NCBI GenBank assembly: GCA_035544955.1
Contig: DASZZN010000040.1
Coordinates: 1-59,943, forward strand
Length of the DNA stretch: 59,943 nt
Source of the DNA: Candidatus Dormiibacterota bacterium
GTDB taxonomy: Bacteria > Chloroflexota > Dormibacteria > CF-121
Reading direction: 5' to 3'
Shown: in pieces, positions 46,300-55,179 of the stretch
Layout of the letters: each line of letters begins with the position of its first letter
Position numbering within the stretch: the first letter of the stretch is position 1
The notes under the pieces: model-generated
The model's database searches: none
Told to the model about the DNA's origin: nothing
The model's input: only the letters and a program-made list of their open reading frames with translations
Translations under genes and position numbers: made by a program

Positions 46300-46391
46300 A
46301 TTGTAGTCGAGCTTCGCGCGAATTGGGCCCTGACTTGGACGCTCCGTCCAAAGTTGGCCGGAGGGATCGCGCGAATTGCGTCTGCTATCCT
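46300..46391. promoter_or_regulatory. Divergent promoter region with palindrome and 12-bp repeats
   Basis: Minus-strand -10 TACAAT (46305-46300) serves the RnfD-like gene; plus-strand extended -10 TGCTATCCT (46383-46391) serves the beta-propeller gene. Between them: direct repeats TCGCGCGAATTG at 46314-46325 and 46367-46378, with a palindrome TTGGAC-GCTCC-GTCCAA (46335-46351) nearly midway. Confidence 0.5.
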
Positions 46392-46415
46392 TACTCCGTT
46401 TTTCCGGGCACCCAC

Positions 46416-47696
46416 GTGAAATTGTCGCGCCACACGCTGCTTACGCCCATCTTGCTGGCCGCCGGGTTGCTCGCCACCGTTGTCGCTGCGTCCGCGGCGG
46501 ACACCAGCTGGACGTTGACGGGTGCCCAGCAACCCGGGACGCGAGACCTTCCGGTGTGGTCGATCGCTGTTGCGCCCGCCCATCCGTCGGTGTTGCTCGA
46601 GGCGACGCAGGGCCGAGGCGTCCTGCGCAGCAGCGACTCCGGCGCCACCTGGACCTCGGCGATCACCGGGATCGACAACGCCTGGGTCGTGCGCTTCGAC
46701 CCGCTGCAGCCGGCGACCGCCTACGCCGGCACGCAGGCTGACGGCGTCTACAAGTCCGTCGACGAAGGGAAGACATGGGTCGCGCAGAGCCAGGGACTCA
46801 ACAGCATGGATGTCCGCTCGATCGCGGTGGACAGCGGTCTACTGCTCGCTGGGACTGCGCACGGCGTCTACTACTCCAGCGATGGCGCCGGCTCCTGGCA
46901 TTCGCTCGGCCTCGAGACATTGAATGTCGCCGCGGTGGCGGTGCTGCCGAAGACCAACGGCCCCACGCTGTTTGCGGGCGCCGACAACGGCAACGCCGTC
47001 TCGGGCTATCTGCTCAAGTCCGAAGGACTCGGCGGGAACTGGGCGGTGGTCAAAGGGAACTTCCCCGGCGACGCGGTGGTTGCCTCGCTCGCAGCAGCCT
47101 CGGCGCCCTCGGGCGGCACCGATCCGCCGGTGCTGGCCGGCACCTCGCAGGGCCTCTTTCGCAGCGATGATCGCGGCGTGACCTGGAGCCCGCTGGCCGG
47201 TCTGCCAACCACCGACTTCAACATCGTGCTCTTCAACGCCGCGAATCCCGATCAGATCTACGCGGGCAGCGATGGCGACCAGGGCAACGGCGGCGTCTTT
47301 CGGTCGCTGGATCGGGGGGCGAGCTGGGGCACGCTTGGCGGCGGCCTCCCGCTCAAACCCCGGATCACGGCCCTCGCGCTCCAGCCGCTCAACCCGGCGC
47401 AGGTCGTCGCGGCGGCCTGGAATCCGACGGATGGCTTGGCCGGGGCGTACCGCATCGCCGATCCCGCCGCCACGGTCGCGGGCGTGACGGCCACGGCCGT
47501 TCCGTCCGCAACCAGCCGTGCCTCCGCCACGCCGCCTGCCGGCACCGCCGGGGCGGTTCCGGTCCGGCGCTCGAGTGGGACGCCCGGCTACGCCAGCTAC
47601 GCCGCCGCGCTGGCGGCGCTGCTCGCCCTGGGCGCCGTCATCCTGGCGCGGCGCTGGCGGGTCCGCCGGCAAGACCAAAACTCGTTTCGCCCGTGA
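46416..47696 (+). CDS. Asp-box beta-propeller surface protein
   Basis: 426 aa. Signal segment (residues 5-25), then repeating blades each ending in an Asp-box: SSDSGATWT, SVDEGKTWV, SSDGAGSWH, RSDDRGVTWSP, RSLDRGASWGT (the S-x-D-x-G-x-x-W pattern), as in BNR/sialidase or WD40-like Ycf48/VPS10 propellers. A Thr/Ala/Pro-rich linker leads to one membrane helix (AALAALLALGAVILARRW) and a short basic tail. It is therefore a secreted, membrane-anchored propeller that probably binds carbohydrate or protein. GTG start at 46416. Confidence 0.8.
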   Translation: MKLSRHTLLTPILLAAGLLATVVAASAADTSWTLTGAQQPGTRDLPVWSIAVAPAHPSVLLEATQGRGVLRSSDSGATWTSAITGIDNAWVVRFDPLQPATAYAGTQADGVYKSVDEGKTWVAQSQGLNSMDVRSIAVDSGLLLAGTAHGVYYSSDGAGSWHSLGLETLNVAAVAVLPKTNGPTLFAGADNGNAVSGYLLKSEGLGGNWAVVKGNFPGDAVVASLAAASAPSGGTDPPVLAGTSQGLFRSDDRGVTWSPLAGLPTTDFNIVLFNAANPDQIYAGSDGDQGNGGVFRSLDRGASWGTLGGGLPLKPRITALALQPLNPAQVVAAAWNPTDGLAGAYRIADPAATVAGVTATAVPSATSRASATPPAGTAGAVPVRRSSGTPGYASYAAALAALLALGAVILARRWRVRRQDQNSFRP

Positions 47697-47856
47697 CCCG
47701 CCGTCACAACCAGGCCGGCCGCGTTAACCATCCTTTCACCGGTTCAAGGTGGTGGTTTGAGACCGGCGACGGTACCCTCTTTTCTACGGCCCGTCCAATG
47801 CGGGCTGAGGAGGTCGATCGCGGCTGCTCACCACACGGTCGAGGCGGAACCTGAGC

Positions 47857-48321
47857 GTGGATTCGGCTGAAGCGACCCTGCGCACGCTCGGACTCCAGCT
47901 GCCGGAACCTCCAAAGGCGCTCGCCTCCTACGTGCCGGTCCAGCAGGTTGGGGAGCTGCTCTATACGTCGGGCGTCATCCCCAGCTGGAACGGCCAGGTC
48001 CAATTCCACGGCGTGGTGGGCGGCGATGTCAGCCTCAAGGACGGCACCAGGGCGGCAGAGATCTGTGCCCTCAACATCATGGCGCTCATCCGCCAGCATG
48101 CGGGATCGCTGGACCGGGTCGAGCAATTCGTCCAGCTCAGCGGCTTCGTCCGCTCGGCGCCCGGCTTCGAGGAGCAGCCGAAAGTCCTCAACGGGGCTTC
48201 CGACCTGATCTTCAAAGTGTTCGGGGAGCGGGGGCGGCACACCCGGCAAGCGCTGGGAACCAGCGAGCTGCCGCTCGGTGTGCCGGTCGAGATCTCGGCG
48301 ATTATCCGCTTGCGGAGCTAA
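47857..48321 (+). CDS. RidA family protein (YjgF/UK114-like)
   Basis: 154 aa. LYTSGVIPSWNGQV, then HGVVGGDVSLKDGTRAAEICALNIMALI, the final VSLQLS..PLGVPVEISAI-like block. The arginine of the canonical RidA enamine-deaminase site (about residue 105, ..GR..) is not clearly present, so the class may be a non-RidA RutC-like subgroup. Removal of reactive enamines is the family's typical role. GTG start; the 160-nt stretch before it holds no recognised signal. Its end overlaps the convergent kinase by 4 nt. Confidence 0.8.
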   Translation: MDSAEATLRTLGLQLPEPPKALASYVPVQQVGELLYTSGVIPSWNGQVQFHGVVGGDVSLKDGTRAAEICALNIMALIRQHAGSLDRVEQFVQLSGFVRSAPGFEEQPKVLNGASDLIFKVFGERGRHTRQALGTSELPLGVPVEISAIIRLRS

Positions 48322-49760
48322 GCCGCCAGCGGCAGCCAGGCAGTGAAGGTCGCCCCCTGGCCGGGTTCGCTGGCCGCCTCGATCGTGCCCTGGTGCGCCT
48401 CGACGATCGACTTGGCGATGGCCAGGCCCAGCCCCGAGCCGCCCATCGACCGGTCGCGCGCCTTGTCCCCGCGGTAGAAGCGCTCGAAGATGTGTGGAAG
48501 ATCCTGCCGGGAGATGCCCGGGCCGGTGTCCTGCAGCCGGATCGCGGCCCGCCCATCCGCCTGAAAGACGCTCCAGTGCTGTTCCGCCCCCGGTGCGTAC
48601 TTGAGCGCGTTTTGGGCAAAGTTGGTCACCACCTGTTTCAGTGCCTCGGGGTCGGCCCGCACGGTGACCCCCGGCTGCAGATCCTTTGACACGACCGCGC
48701 CCTTGTCGCGCAGGCTCAGCTCGTCAAGCGCCTGGTTGACGAACTGGTCGAGCCGCACCGGTTGGCGACTGGGCACCTTGCCGGATTCGAATCGGGTGAG
48801 CGTGAGCAGGTCGTTGACCAGCCGGGTCATGCGGGCGCTTTCCTGCTGCATGGCGGCGAGCGACGTTTGCAGCGTCTCCGGGTCGACCACGTCACGCCGG
48901 CCGAGCACATCGATGTAGCCCGCGATCGAGGTCAGCGGCGTACGGAGCTCGTGCGAGGCGTCCGCGACGAAGTGCCGCATCTGTTCTTCCGACTGCCGGC
49001 GGATTTCGAAGGCACGGTCGATGCCGGCGGCCATCTGGTTGAACGCGACCGCGAGCGTGCCGATCTCATCCCTGGTCTTCGGCACGTTCACCCGTTGTTT
49101 GTAATCGCCGGCGGCCAGGGCCCCGGCCGTGGTCGACATCTGCTGTAGGGGACGGAGCGCCCGGCCGACGATCAGCGGACTCAGCAGCAAGGCCAGCAGC
49201 AGCACGAGCAACGACCCTACGACGGCAACCTCCCGGTCCAGCCGCAGCGTTTGATCGATCTCGCTGGTCGGAATGGCGAGCTGGGCCAGGCCGATCGGCC
49301 GGGTGCCGTTGCGGATTACGTTGAGCACCACGAGGTAGGTCGAGCCATCGGCAGCGGCGGCGACGTAATAGGGCCGGGGCCCGTGGAGCACCGCGTTGCG
49401 GTACTCCTGGGTGGTGAGGCTCGGGGGGTCCAGCGTGGCAAACAGGGTCGCCGGCGACGATGTGACCCAGCCCCCGTTCACGTCGATGATGGTCGCGGCC
49501 GTCCGGCGGGAACTCAGTTCGAGGCTGAACGTCTGCGACAGGATCAGCGCGCGCAGCGTGGCCGCCGGCCGGCTCGCGTTCTGCCTGCGGAAGGCGGTGA
49601 AGACGGCGTTGTACTCGCTCACAAGCACATCGGCGTTGGTTCGAAACAGGACCTCCCGTGCGGCGAAATACTGGGCGACGCCGGCGGCCAACAACAAGAC
49701 GGCGAGCAGGCCGAGGTAGAGGAACGTGAGTCGCCAGCGCAGCGATCGAAAGCGTGACAT
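48318..49760 (-). CDS. Sensor histidine kinase (HAMP-HisKA-HATPase)
   Basis: 480 aa. First span at about 10-30, a periplasmic region of 150 residues (no recognised ligand motif), a second span (190-210), HAMP, then ASHELRTPLTSIAGY with the phosphorylated His at about 270, and HATPase_c boxes N (NFAQNALKYAPG), G1 (DTGPGIS), F (FERFYRGD), G2 (GSGLGLAIAKSIV). Complete. It lies just downstream of its response regulator with a 34-nt gap and probably autophosphorylates to phosphorylate it. Confidence 0.93.
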   Translation of the reverse strand: MSRFRSLRWRLTFLYLGLLAVLLLAAGVAQYFAAREVLFRTNADVLVSEYNAVFTAFRRQNASRPAATLRALILSQTFSLELSSRRTAATIIDVNGGWVTSSPATLFATLDPPSLTTQEYRNAVLHGPRPYYVAAAADGSTYLVVLNVIRNGTRPIGLAQLAIPTSEIDQTLRLDREVAVVGSLLVLLLALLLSPLIVGRALRPLQQMSTTAGALAAGDYKQRVNVPKTRDEIGTLAVAFNQMAAGIDRAFEIRRQSEEQMRHFVADASHELRTPLTSIAGYIDVLGRRDVVDPETLQTSLAAMQQESARMTRLVNDLLTLTRFESGKVPSRQPVRLDQFVNQALDELSLRDKGAVVSKDLQPGVTVRADPEALKQVVTNFAQNALKYAPGAEQHWSVFQADGRAAIRLQDTGPGISRQDLPHIFERFYRGDKARDRSMGGSGLGLAIAKSIVEAHQGTIEAASEPGQGATFTAWLPLAA

Positions 49761-49794
49761 GGCTAGCCGCGCCCACCGCGGCGCGACTGCAGGT

Positions 49795-50496
49795 TCATGC
49801 CTTGATCCGGTACCCGACTCCCCTTACCGTCTGGATCAACTGGTGCTGCTCATCGCCAAGCTTTTGCCGGAGATAGCGAATGTAAACCTCGACGTTGTTC
49901 GCGTCGCCGAAGAAGTTATAACCCCAGACCTGATCGAGAATGCGATCCCGGGGCAGGACCTGGTTCGGATGCATCATCAGCAGTCGCAAGAGGTCGAACT
50001 CGCGAGCCGATAGATCGATGGCACGGCCGTCCCGTTTGACTTCGCGCGTCGTCTCATCCATCGTGACGTCCTGTACCTGAAGTTGCGGACCGGCATTCGG
50101 ATTCCGGCGTCGCATGACGGCGCGGATCCGCGCGAGCAGTTCACCGAAGTCGAACGGCTTGACCAGGTAATCGTCGGCACCGACCTCGAGCCCCTTGATC
50201 CGATCCTGGACCTCGTCCTTGGCGGACAGGATGATGACACCGGTGTCCTTGTTGCCACGGATCGCTTCGGCGACGGCCAGGCCGTCCAGCTTCGGCATCA
50301 TGATGTCGAGCACCACCACGTGCGGCCTGAACTCACTAATCATGCGCAGGGCCGCCTGCCCATCCGGTGCGGTCTGTACCTGGAAACCCTCGTACTGCAA
50401 GCCGAGACGGATGAAGTCGACGATGCTCCGCTCGTCATCGACGACCAGCACCCGCGGGCTGCGTGAGGCCGAAGGCTCCGGGGCGGTTTCTGCCAT
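49795..50496 (-). CDS. OmpR/PhoB-type response regulator
   Basis: 233 aa from ATG 50496. Receiver domain with DDE (residues about 20-22), phosphorylation Asp in VVLDIMMPKLDG, conserved Thr/Ser and Lys (ILSAKDE), and a C-terminal winged-helix (EVKRDGRAIDLSAREFDLLRLLMMHPNQ, RDRILDQVWGYNF, VEVYIRYLRQKL). A TATATT box sits 10 nt upstream of the start. An in-frame extension upstream (to 50634) has no sign of being coding. It and the kinase form one unit. Confidence 0.93.
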   Translation of the reverse strand: MAETAPEPSASRSPRVLVVDDERSIVDFIRLGLQYEGFQVQTAPDGQAALRMISEFRPHVVVLDIMMPKLDGLAVAEAIRGNKDTGVIILSAKDEVQDRIKGLEVGADDYLVKPFDFGELLARIRAVMRRRNPNAGPQLQVQDVTMDETTREVKRDGRAIDLSAREFDLLRLLMMHPNQVLPRDRILDQVWGYNFFGDANNVEVYIRYLRQKLGDEQHQLIQTVRGVGYRIKA

Positions 50497-50591
50497 TTCG
50501 AGTCTCAATATAACGGCAGTTTTAGCGAAATCCCATCTTCTCGCCGGCTTCTCAGCCGGCTTTAAGGGAGGGTGTTGAGGGAGTCCTTGAG

Positions 50592-50603
50592 TAAGCTCTT
50601 TCG
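50592..50603 (+). promoter_or_regulatory. Leaderless-type -10 element
   Basis: TAAGCT (50592-50597), 6-nt spacer, GTG start at 50604. Between this and the divergent regulator gene lies a GCCGGC-TTCTCA-GCCGGC repeat. Confidence 0.45.
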
Positions 50604-51545
50604 GTGCAGCCGGGTGACGCGCCTCAGCGCCCAACGGTAGGTCGCCGGCGCTCCTGGCTCATACCGTTGCTGGTGGGCGGCTACCTGGCGGCGGTGACGC
50701 TCTTCATGGTCTTCGTCCTCCACCTTTCCGTTTCGCCCGAACGCTTCCTCCTCCTGATGTTGATCGCTGCGCTGATTCTGGGCCGGGCCAAACTGTTTCT
50801 CGCGGACTGGATCCCATTTCTCGTGCTGTTCCTGTCCTACGAGTACCTGCGCGGCTTGGGCGGCAAGCTCGGCATGCCAATCCACGACGTCACCTCGCTC
50901 GAGCGGCTGGTCAGCTTCGGGCAGGTGCCGACGCTGGTCCTGCAGCAGGCCTTCTACCATGCGGGCCACCTGAGCTGGTACGACATCGCCGCCACGATGT
51001 TCTATTTCCTGCACTTTGCATTTCCGCTCGGGCTCGGCTATCTCTTCTGGGTCGTCGACCGGCGGACCTTCTTACGATTCTCCAGGGCCTTGATCGCAAT
51101 GTCGTTCGCCGCGTTCGTCTTCTATTTGTTGCTACCGGTCGCGCCGCCCTGGAAGGCGCTGCCCACCGTCGTCAAGATCATCGACCACACGCTGCCGAGC
51201 TTCACCGACATCCCGGGCATCCCGGTACCCGCCACCGTCTACCACTGGCTGACCCCCAACCAGTACGCCGCCATGCCGTCGCTGCACGCGGCCTACCCGC
51301 TGCTGGGTACGCTCTTCGCGCTACGGCTCTGGGGCCGCCGCGCCTGGCCGGCGCTGCTTTACACGGCGTGCGTCTGGCTGAGCATCGTGTACCTCGGCGA
51401 GCACTACGTCGTCGACATCATCGGTGCCATCATCTTTGCGTTCGCCGCGTTCTTCGGCGAGGACTGGTTCACCCAGTTCTGGCGGCGACGGCGATCCCAG
51501 CGCGAAGACGCGCAGCTGGTTACGAGTGCCAGATCTTCTTCATGA
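50604..51545 (+). CDS. PAP2-family membrane phosphatase / inositol-phosphoryl-transferase-like
   Basis: 313 aa with about six spans. PAP2 motifs 2 and 3: AMPSLHAAYPLL (P-S-x-H) and YLGEHYVVDIIGA (the S-R-x-x-x-x-x-H-x-x-x-D equivalent with the last H and D retained). The spacing and the inner loop with VTSLERLVSFGQVPT resemble the Aur1/Ipt-type lipid phosphotransferases as much as phosphatidate phosphatases. Its role would be in lipid or isoprenoid phosphate turnover. A GTG start with a leaderless -10. Converges with yvcK, overlap 26 nt. Confidence 0.8.
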   Translation: MQPGDAPQRPTVGRRRSWLIPLLVGGYLAAVTLFMVFVLHLSVSPERFLLLMLIAALILGRAKLFLADWIPFLVLFLSYEYLRGLGGKLGMPIHDVTSLERLVSFGQVPTLVLQQAFYHAGHLSWYDIAATMFYFLHFAFPLGLGYLFWVVDRRTFLRFSRALIAMSFAAFVFYLLLPVAPPWKALPTVVKIIDHTLPSFTDIPGIPVPATVYHWLTPNQYAAMPSLHAAYPLLGTLFALRLWGRRAWPALLYTACVWLSIVYLGEHYVVDIIGAIIFAFAAFFGEDWFTQFWRRRRSQREDAQLVTSARSSS

Positions 51546-52830
51546 TCGCGCGCGCCAGCTTGTCGGGATCGTGATGGGTTGAGATCCGTGGATTGACGAC
51601 GTCGACCAGCACGGCGTGGATGCTGCGCTGGCTCACCGTCGCCGGATCGTAGACCACGCGCCTGATGCCCGCCGCCTGCGCCGAAGGCGGAAGGGTGAAG
51701 TTGTTGTTGCTGTTGACCACGACGAAGTCGAAGATGTTGGTGCCCAGGTGGCTCTCGATCGCCTTCAGGTGATCGCTCACGCGGAAGGCATCGGTTTCGC
51801 CCGGCTGGGTGGCGACATTGCAGACGAAAACCTTGATCGCCGGTGAGGCCTTGAGCGCTTCGGCCATCCCGTCGACGACGAGGTTGGGCAGGATGCTGGT
51901 GTAGAGGCTGCCCGGGCCGATGATGATCATCTCGGCGTTGAGGATCGCCTCCTCGGCCTCCGGGTTGATGGTGGGCTCCGGCTGGAGAAAGACTCGTTTG
52001 ATGGCGGTCGCCACCGCGACGTTACCGTCGCCATCGCCATTAGGGTGGGGGATGCTCGACTCGCCAACCCGGGTCTGGCCGTCGGCCATCTCGGCGATCA
52101 GCGTGACGTCGCGCAAAGTCGATGGCACGATCTGTCCCCGGACGGCGAGAACGCGCCCGGACTCGCGAATCGCGTGCTCGAAGTCTCCGGTGATCTCGGC
52201 CATCGCCATGATGAAGAGGTTGCCGAAGGAGTGCCCGTTGAGGCTGCCCTCCTTGAATCGGTGCTGAAAGAGCGTCGTCATCAGCGGTTCGACGTCGGCC
52301 AGCGCGGTGATGCACTGCCGGAAGTCGCCGGGGGGCAGGATCCGGTACTCGGCGCGCAGCTTGCCGGAGCTGCCGCCGTCATCCGCCACGGTCACGATCG
52401 CGGTCAGGTTGCCGGTGTACTTCTTCAGCCCGCGAAGCATGGTGGAGAGGCCCGTCCCGCCTCCCAGCGCGACCACGCGCGGCCCCTTTTGCAGGAAGCG
52501 GTAGTTGTAAATGATCTCGGAGAGCGCCCGATCCCGGCCGGGCAGGAAGGGGCCAAGGACCGACTGGGTCAGCTTGTACAACGCGTAGCCGACGAGGCCA
52601 AAGCCGAGAAGTCCGAAGAGCACGGCTCGGTAACCACGAGGGATGAACTGGAGGGTCAGCGGGCCGACGAACTGGGGGAAGTGACCGTACTGGTAAAAGT
52701 CACGCAGAAGGTAGCCGATCCCGAGGCTGATGATGACCAGGCCGACAGTCAAAAGGACCAGCCATCGCTTGACGTGGAGGCCGGGGGTGAACCAGCGCAC
52801 CACCCGGGGGTTCATACGTATGGGGGCCAC
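51520..52830 (-). CDS. YvcK/CofD-like protein with N-terminal membrane domain
   Basis: 436 aa. The soluble part starts at about 120 with VVALGGGTGLSTMLRGLKKYTGNLTAIVTVADDGGSSGKLR (split by the family's G-G-G-T-G and D-D-G-G-S loops), then PPGDFRQC, GNLFIMAMAEITGDFEHAI and VVVNSNNNF. YvcK proteins bind UDP-sugars and shape cell-wall growth and gluconeogenic growth. Two membrane helices (about 21-45, 60-90) precede it, an extension seen in Actinomycetota and Chloroflexota forms. The start is uncertain: GTG 52830 or ATG 52815; the promoter TTGAGT-16-TAAGCT (-10 at 52846-52841) favours the former. Confidence 0.88.
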   Translation of the reverse strand: MAPIRMNPRVVRWFTPGLHVKRWLVLLTVGLVIISLGIGYLLRDFYQYGHFPQFVGPLTLQFIPRGYRAVLFGLLGFGLVGYALYKLTQSVLGPFLPGRDRALSEIIYNYRFLQKGPRVVALGGGTGLSTMLRGLKKYTGNLTAIVTVADDGGSSGKLRAEYRILPPGDFRQCITALADVEPLMTTLFQHRFKEGSLNGHSFGNLFIMAMAEITGDFEHAIRESGRVLAVRGQIVPSTLRDVTLIAEMADGQTRVGESSIPHPNGDGDGNVAVATAIKRVFLQPEPTINPEAEEAILNAEMIIIGPGSLYTSILPNLVVDGMAEALKASPAIKVFVCNVATQPGETDAFRVSDHLKAIESHLGTNIFDFVVVNSNNNFTLPPSAQAAGIRRVVYDPATVSQRSIHAVLVDVVNPRISTHHDPDKLARAIMKKIWHS

Positions 52831-52924
52831 CGGCGCCCCAAGCTTAGCACAGCATTTTTTGAACTCAATTGCGGCCCATTTCGTTACATCCATTGGACCC
52901 TATCCGGGTCGGCGGAAGCGGGCA

Positions 52925-53009
52925 TATAATCCAGTCAGGGTCGCCGAGCGCGAATTCGGACCCAGTTCAAAGCTAGCCGCTTCGCAGGCACAAAGGAGGT
53001 CGTCTGTCG
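52925..53009 (+). promoter_or_regulatory. ilvE promoter, leader hairpin and strong Shine-Dalgarno
   Basis: TATAAT at 52925-52930, leader with an imperfect GGGTCGCCGA/TCGGACCC hairpin, and AAAGGAGGT (52992-53000), 9 nt before the ATG. No good -35. Confidence 0.45.
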
Positions 53010-53981
53010 ATGGCGATCAAGGCAGAAGGCGTCACGCGCGCGACTGAAGCCCGGCGGAAGGAGCAGGCGCAGTACTGGGTCTACCTCGACGGCGAGATCA
53101 AGCGCTACGCCGACGCGCGACTGGGCCTGATGACCCATGCCCTGCACTACGGCACGGGGGTCTTCGAGGGCATCCGCGGCTACTGGAGCGCGGAACACGA
53201 GCAGCTCTTTCTCCTCAAGCTGCGGGAGCACTACCGCCGGATGCAGAACTCCGTGAAGGTGCTCAAGCTCGCGATCCCGATCAGCCTGGATGAGCTGTGC
53301 ACCACCAGCATCGAGCTCATCAAGCGCAACAACTTCCGGCAGGACGTGTACATTCGACCGATCGCCTTCAAGAGCTCCGAAGAGATCGGCGTCCGTCTCC
53401 ATAACCTCAAGGATTCGTTCGCTATTTACGTCAGCCCCTTCGGAAATTACGTCGACATCGAGCGCGGCATTCGCTGCATGGTGTCGAGCTGGCGGCGCAT
53501 CGACGACAATGCGGCACCTGCCAGGTCCAAGATCACCGGCATCTACGTCAACTCCGCGCTCGCCAAGACCGAGGCCATGGAAAACGGTTTCGACGAGGCG
53601 ATCATGCTGACCCACGAAGGCCATGTCTGCGAAGGCAGCGCCGAGAACATCTTCCTGATCCGCGACGGCAAGGTGTTTACACCGCCCACCTCGGACAACA
53701 TCCTGGAAGGGCTGACCCGGCTCGCCATGATCGAGCTGCTGCGCGCCGAGCTCGACCTGGAGGTGGTGGAGCGCTCCATCGACCGCTCGGAGCTCTACAT
53801 CGCCGATGAGATCTTCCTGTGCGGCACCGGCGCACAGATCTCGCCGGTGGTCGATGTCGACCGGCGGCCGATCGGCGATGGCCAGGTGGGACCGGTGGTC
53901 GACCGGCTGCAGAAGCTCTATTTCGAGATCGTGCGGGGCCGCAGCGCCAAGTACCGTCACTGGTTGACGCCCGTCTACTGA
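53010..53981 (+). CDS. ilvE: Branched-chain amino acid aminotransferase
   Basis: 323 aa, class IV PLP aminotransferase. The start segment YLDGEIKRYADARLGLMTHALHYGTGVFEGIRGYW is typical, and NSALAKTEAMENGFDEAIMLTHEGHVCEGSAENIFLI carries the PLP lysine (K of LAK) and the conserved E-G-S/T. It transfers amino groups between Leu, Ile, Val and 2-oxoglutarate. One of the few genes here with a perfect Shine-Dalgarno. A glycerate kinase gene follows 31 nt later. Confidence 0.93.
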   Translation: MAIKAEGVTRATEARRKEQAQYWVYLDGEIKRYADARLGLMTHALHYGTGVFEGIRGYWSAEHEQLFLLKLREHYRRMQNSVKVLKLAIPISLDELCTTSIELIKRNNFRQDVYIRPIAFKSSEEIGVRLHNLKDSFAIYVSPFGNYVDIERGIRCMVSSWRRIDDNAAPARSKITGIYVNSALAKTEAMENGFDEAIMLTHEGHVCEGSAENIFLIRDGKVFTPPTSDNILEGLTRLAMIELLRAELDLEVVERSIDRSELYIADEIFLCGTGAQISPVVDVDRRPIGDGQVGPVVDRLQKLYFEIVRGRSAKYRHWLTPVY

Positions 53982-54012
53982 CCGCCGCCGCACGCCTGCC
54001 GGCGATGGGCTG

Positions 54013-55152
54013 ATGCGCATCGTCATCGCACCCAACGCGTTTAAGGGTTCGCTCTCCGCACTCGACGCCGCGCAGGCGATTGCCGAGGGCGTCCGGGCCG
54101 CCGCTCCAGACGCGGATATCGCGCTGGTTCCGATTGCGGACGGTGGTGACGGCACCGTCGATGCACTGGTCGCCGCGACCCGCGGAGAGCGCCGCACCCT
54201 CGGGGTTCGCGGACCGCTGGGTGATCCCGTGGACGCCGACTACGGACTGATCGACGGCGGATCGACCGCGGTGATCGAAATGGCGAAGGCGGCCGGTCTG
54301 GCGTTGGTGCCGCCAGGGAAACGCGACCCGCGGATCACGACCACCTACGGCGTCGGGGAGCTGTTGCAACATGCCTACGACGCGGGCGCCCGCCACGTCA
54401 TCGTCGGCATCGGCGGCAGCGCCACCAACGACGGCGGTGCCGGTATGGCGCAGGCGCTCGGCTATCACCTCCTCGCCGAGAACGGCCACGAGCTTCCTCC
54501 GGGCGGCCTGGCGCTGAAAGGCTTGGCGCGGATCCACGTGGGAGGCGTGCACGCCAACTGGAAGGAGGCCGAGGTCGAGGTCGCCTGCGACGTCACGAAC
54601 CCGCTGACGGGACCCGGCGGGGCGAGCGCCGTTTACGGCCCGCAGAAGGGGGCGACGCCGGAGATGGTGGCCGAGCTCGACGCCGCGCTACAGCATTTCG
54701 CCGAGATCATTCGGCGCGATTTGGGTGTCGACGTCGAACGGCTGCCGGGTGCCGGCGCGGCCGGCGGCCTGGGTGCCGGGCTGGTCGCCTTCACCGGAGC
54801 ACGGCTCCGGCCGGGCGCCGAGATGGTGATGGAGGCGCTGCGCCTGGACGAGCGGCTCGCCGGCGCCCAGTTGGTGATCACCGGCGAGGGCCGCCTCGAT
54901 TCACAAACCGCGCGCTTCGGCAAGGGGCCCGCCGCGGTGGCTCGTCACGCCCGTCAGGCGGGCATCCCGGTGCTCGCCCTGGGTGGCAGCATCGCGGATG
55001 AGGCGGAGCTGCGGCTCCTGTTCGATGGGCTGGAGGCGACCATCGTCGAGCCCGGCACCACCGATGAGGCGATCGCCCAGGCGAGGCCGCTGCTGGTGCG
55101 AGCGTCGACGCGGATGATGCGGCTGCTACTGACCGGCCGCCGCCTGGTCTGA
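54013..55152 (+). CDS. Glycerate kinase (GlxK/GarK type)
   Basis: 379 aa. Type II glycerate kinase signature: IVIAPNAFKGSLSALDAAQAI, PIADGGDGTVDAL, GGSATNDGGAGMAQALGY, VACDVTNPLTGPGGASAVYGPQKGA and the end GEGRLDSQTARFGKGPAAVARHARQA. It makes 2-phosphoglycerate from glycerate, linking photorespiration- or glyoxylate-type carbon to glycolysis. Complete, ends LLTGRRLV. No glyoxylate genes are adjacent. Confidence 0.94.
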   Translation: MRIVIAPNAFKGSLSALDAAQAIAEGVRAAAPDADIALVPIADGGDGTVDALVAATRGERRTLGVRGPLGDPVDADYGLIDGGSTAVIEMAKAAGLALVPPGKRDPRITTTYGVGELLQHAYDAGARHVIVGIGGSATNDGGAGMAQALGYHLLAENGHELPPGGLALKGLARIHVGGVHANWKEAEVEVACDVTNPLTGPGGASAVYGPQKGATPEMVAELDAALQHFAEIIRRDLGVDVERLPGAGAAGGLGAGLVAFTGARLRPGAEMVMEALRLDERLAGAQLVITGEGRLDSQTARFGKGPAAVARHARQAGIPVLALGGSIADEAELRLLFDGLEATIVEPGTTDEAIAQARPLLVRASTRMMRLLLTGRRLV

Positions 55153-55167
55153 ACGCGCGCCGCCTTG

Positions 55168-55179
55168 TAACATCGGCCT
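55168..55179 (+). promoter_or_regulatory. Leaderless-type -10 element
   Basis: TAACAT (55168-55173), 6-nt spacer, ATG of the histidine-rich gene at 55180. Confidence 0.45.
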
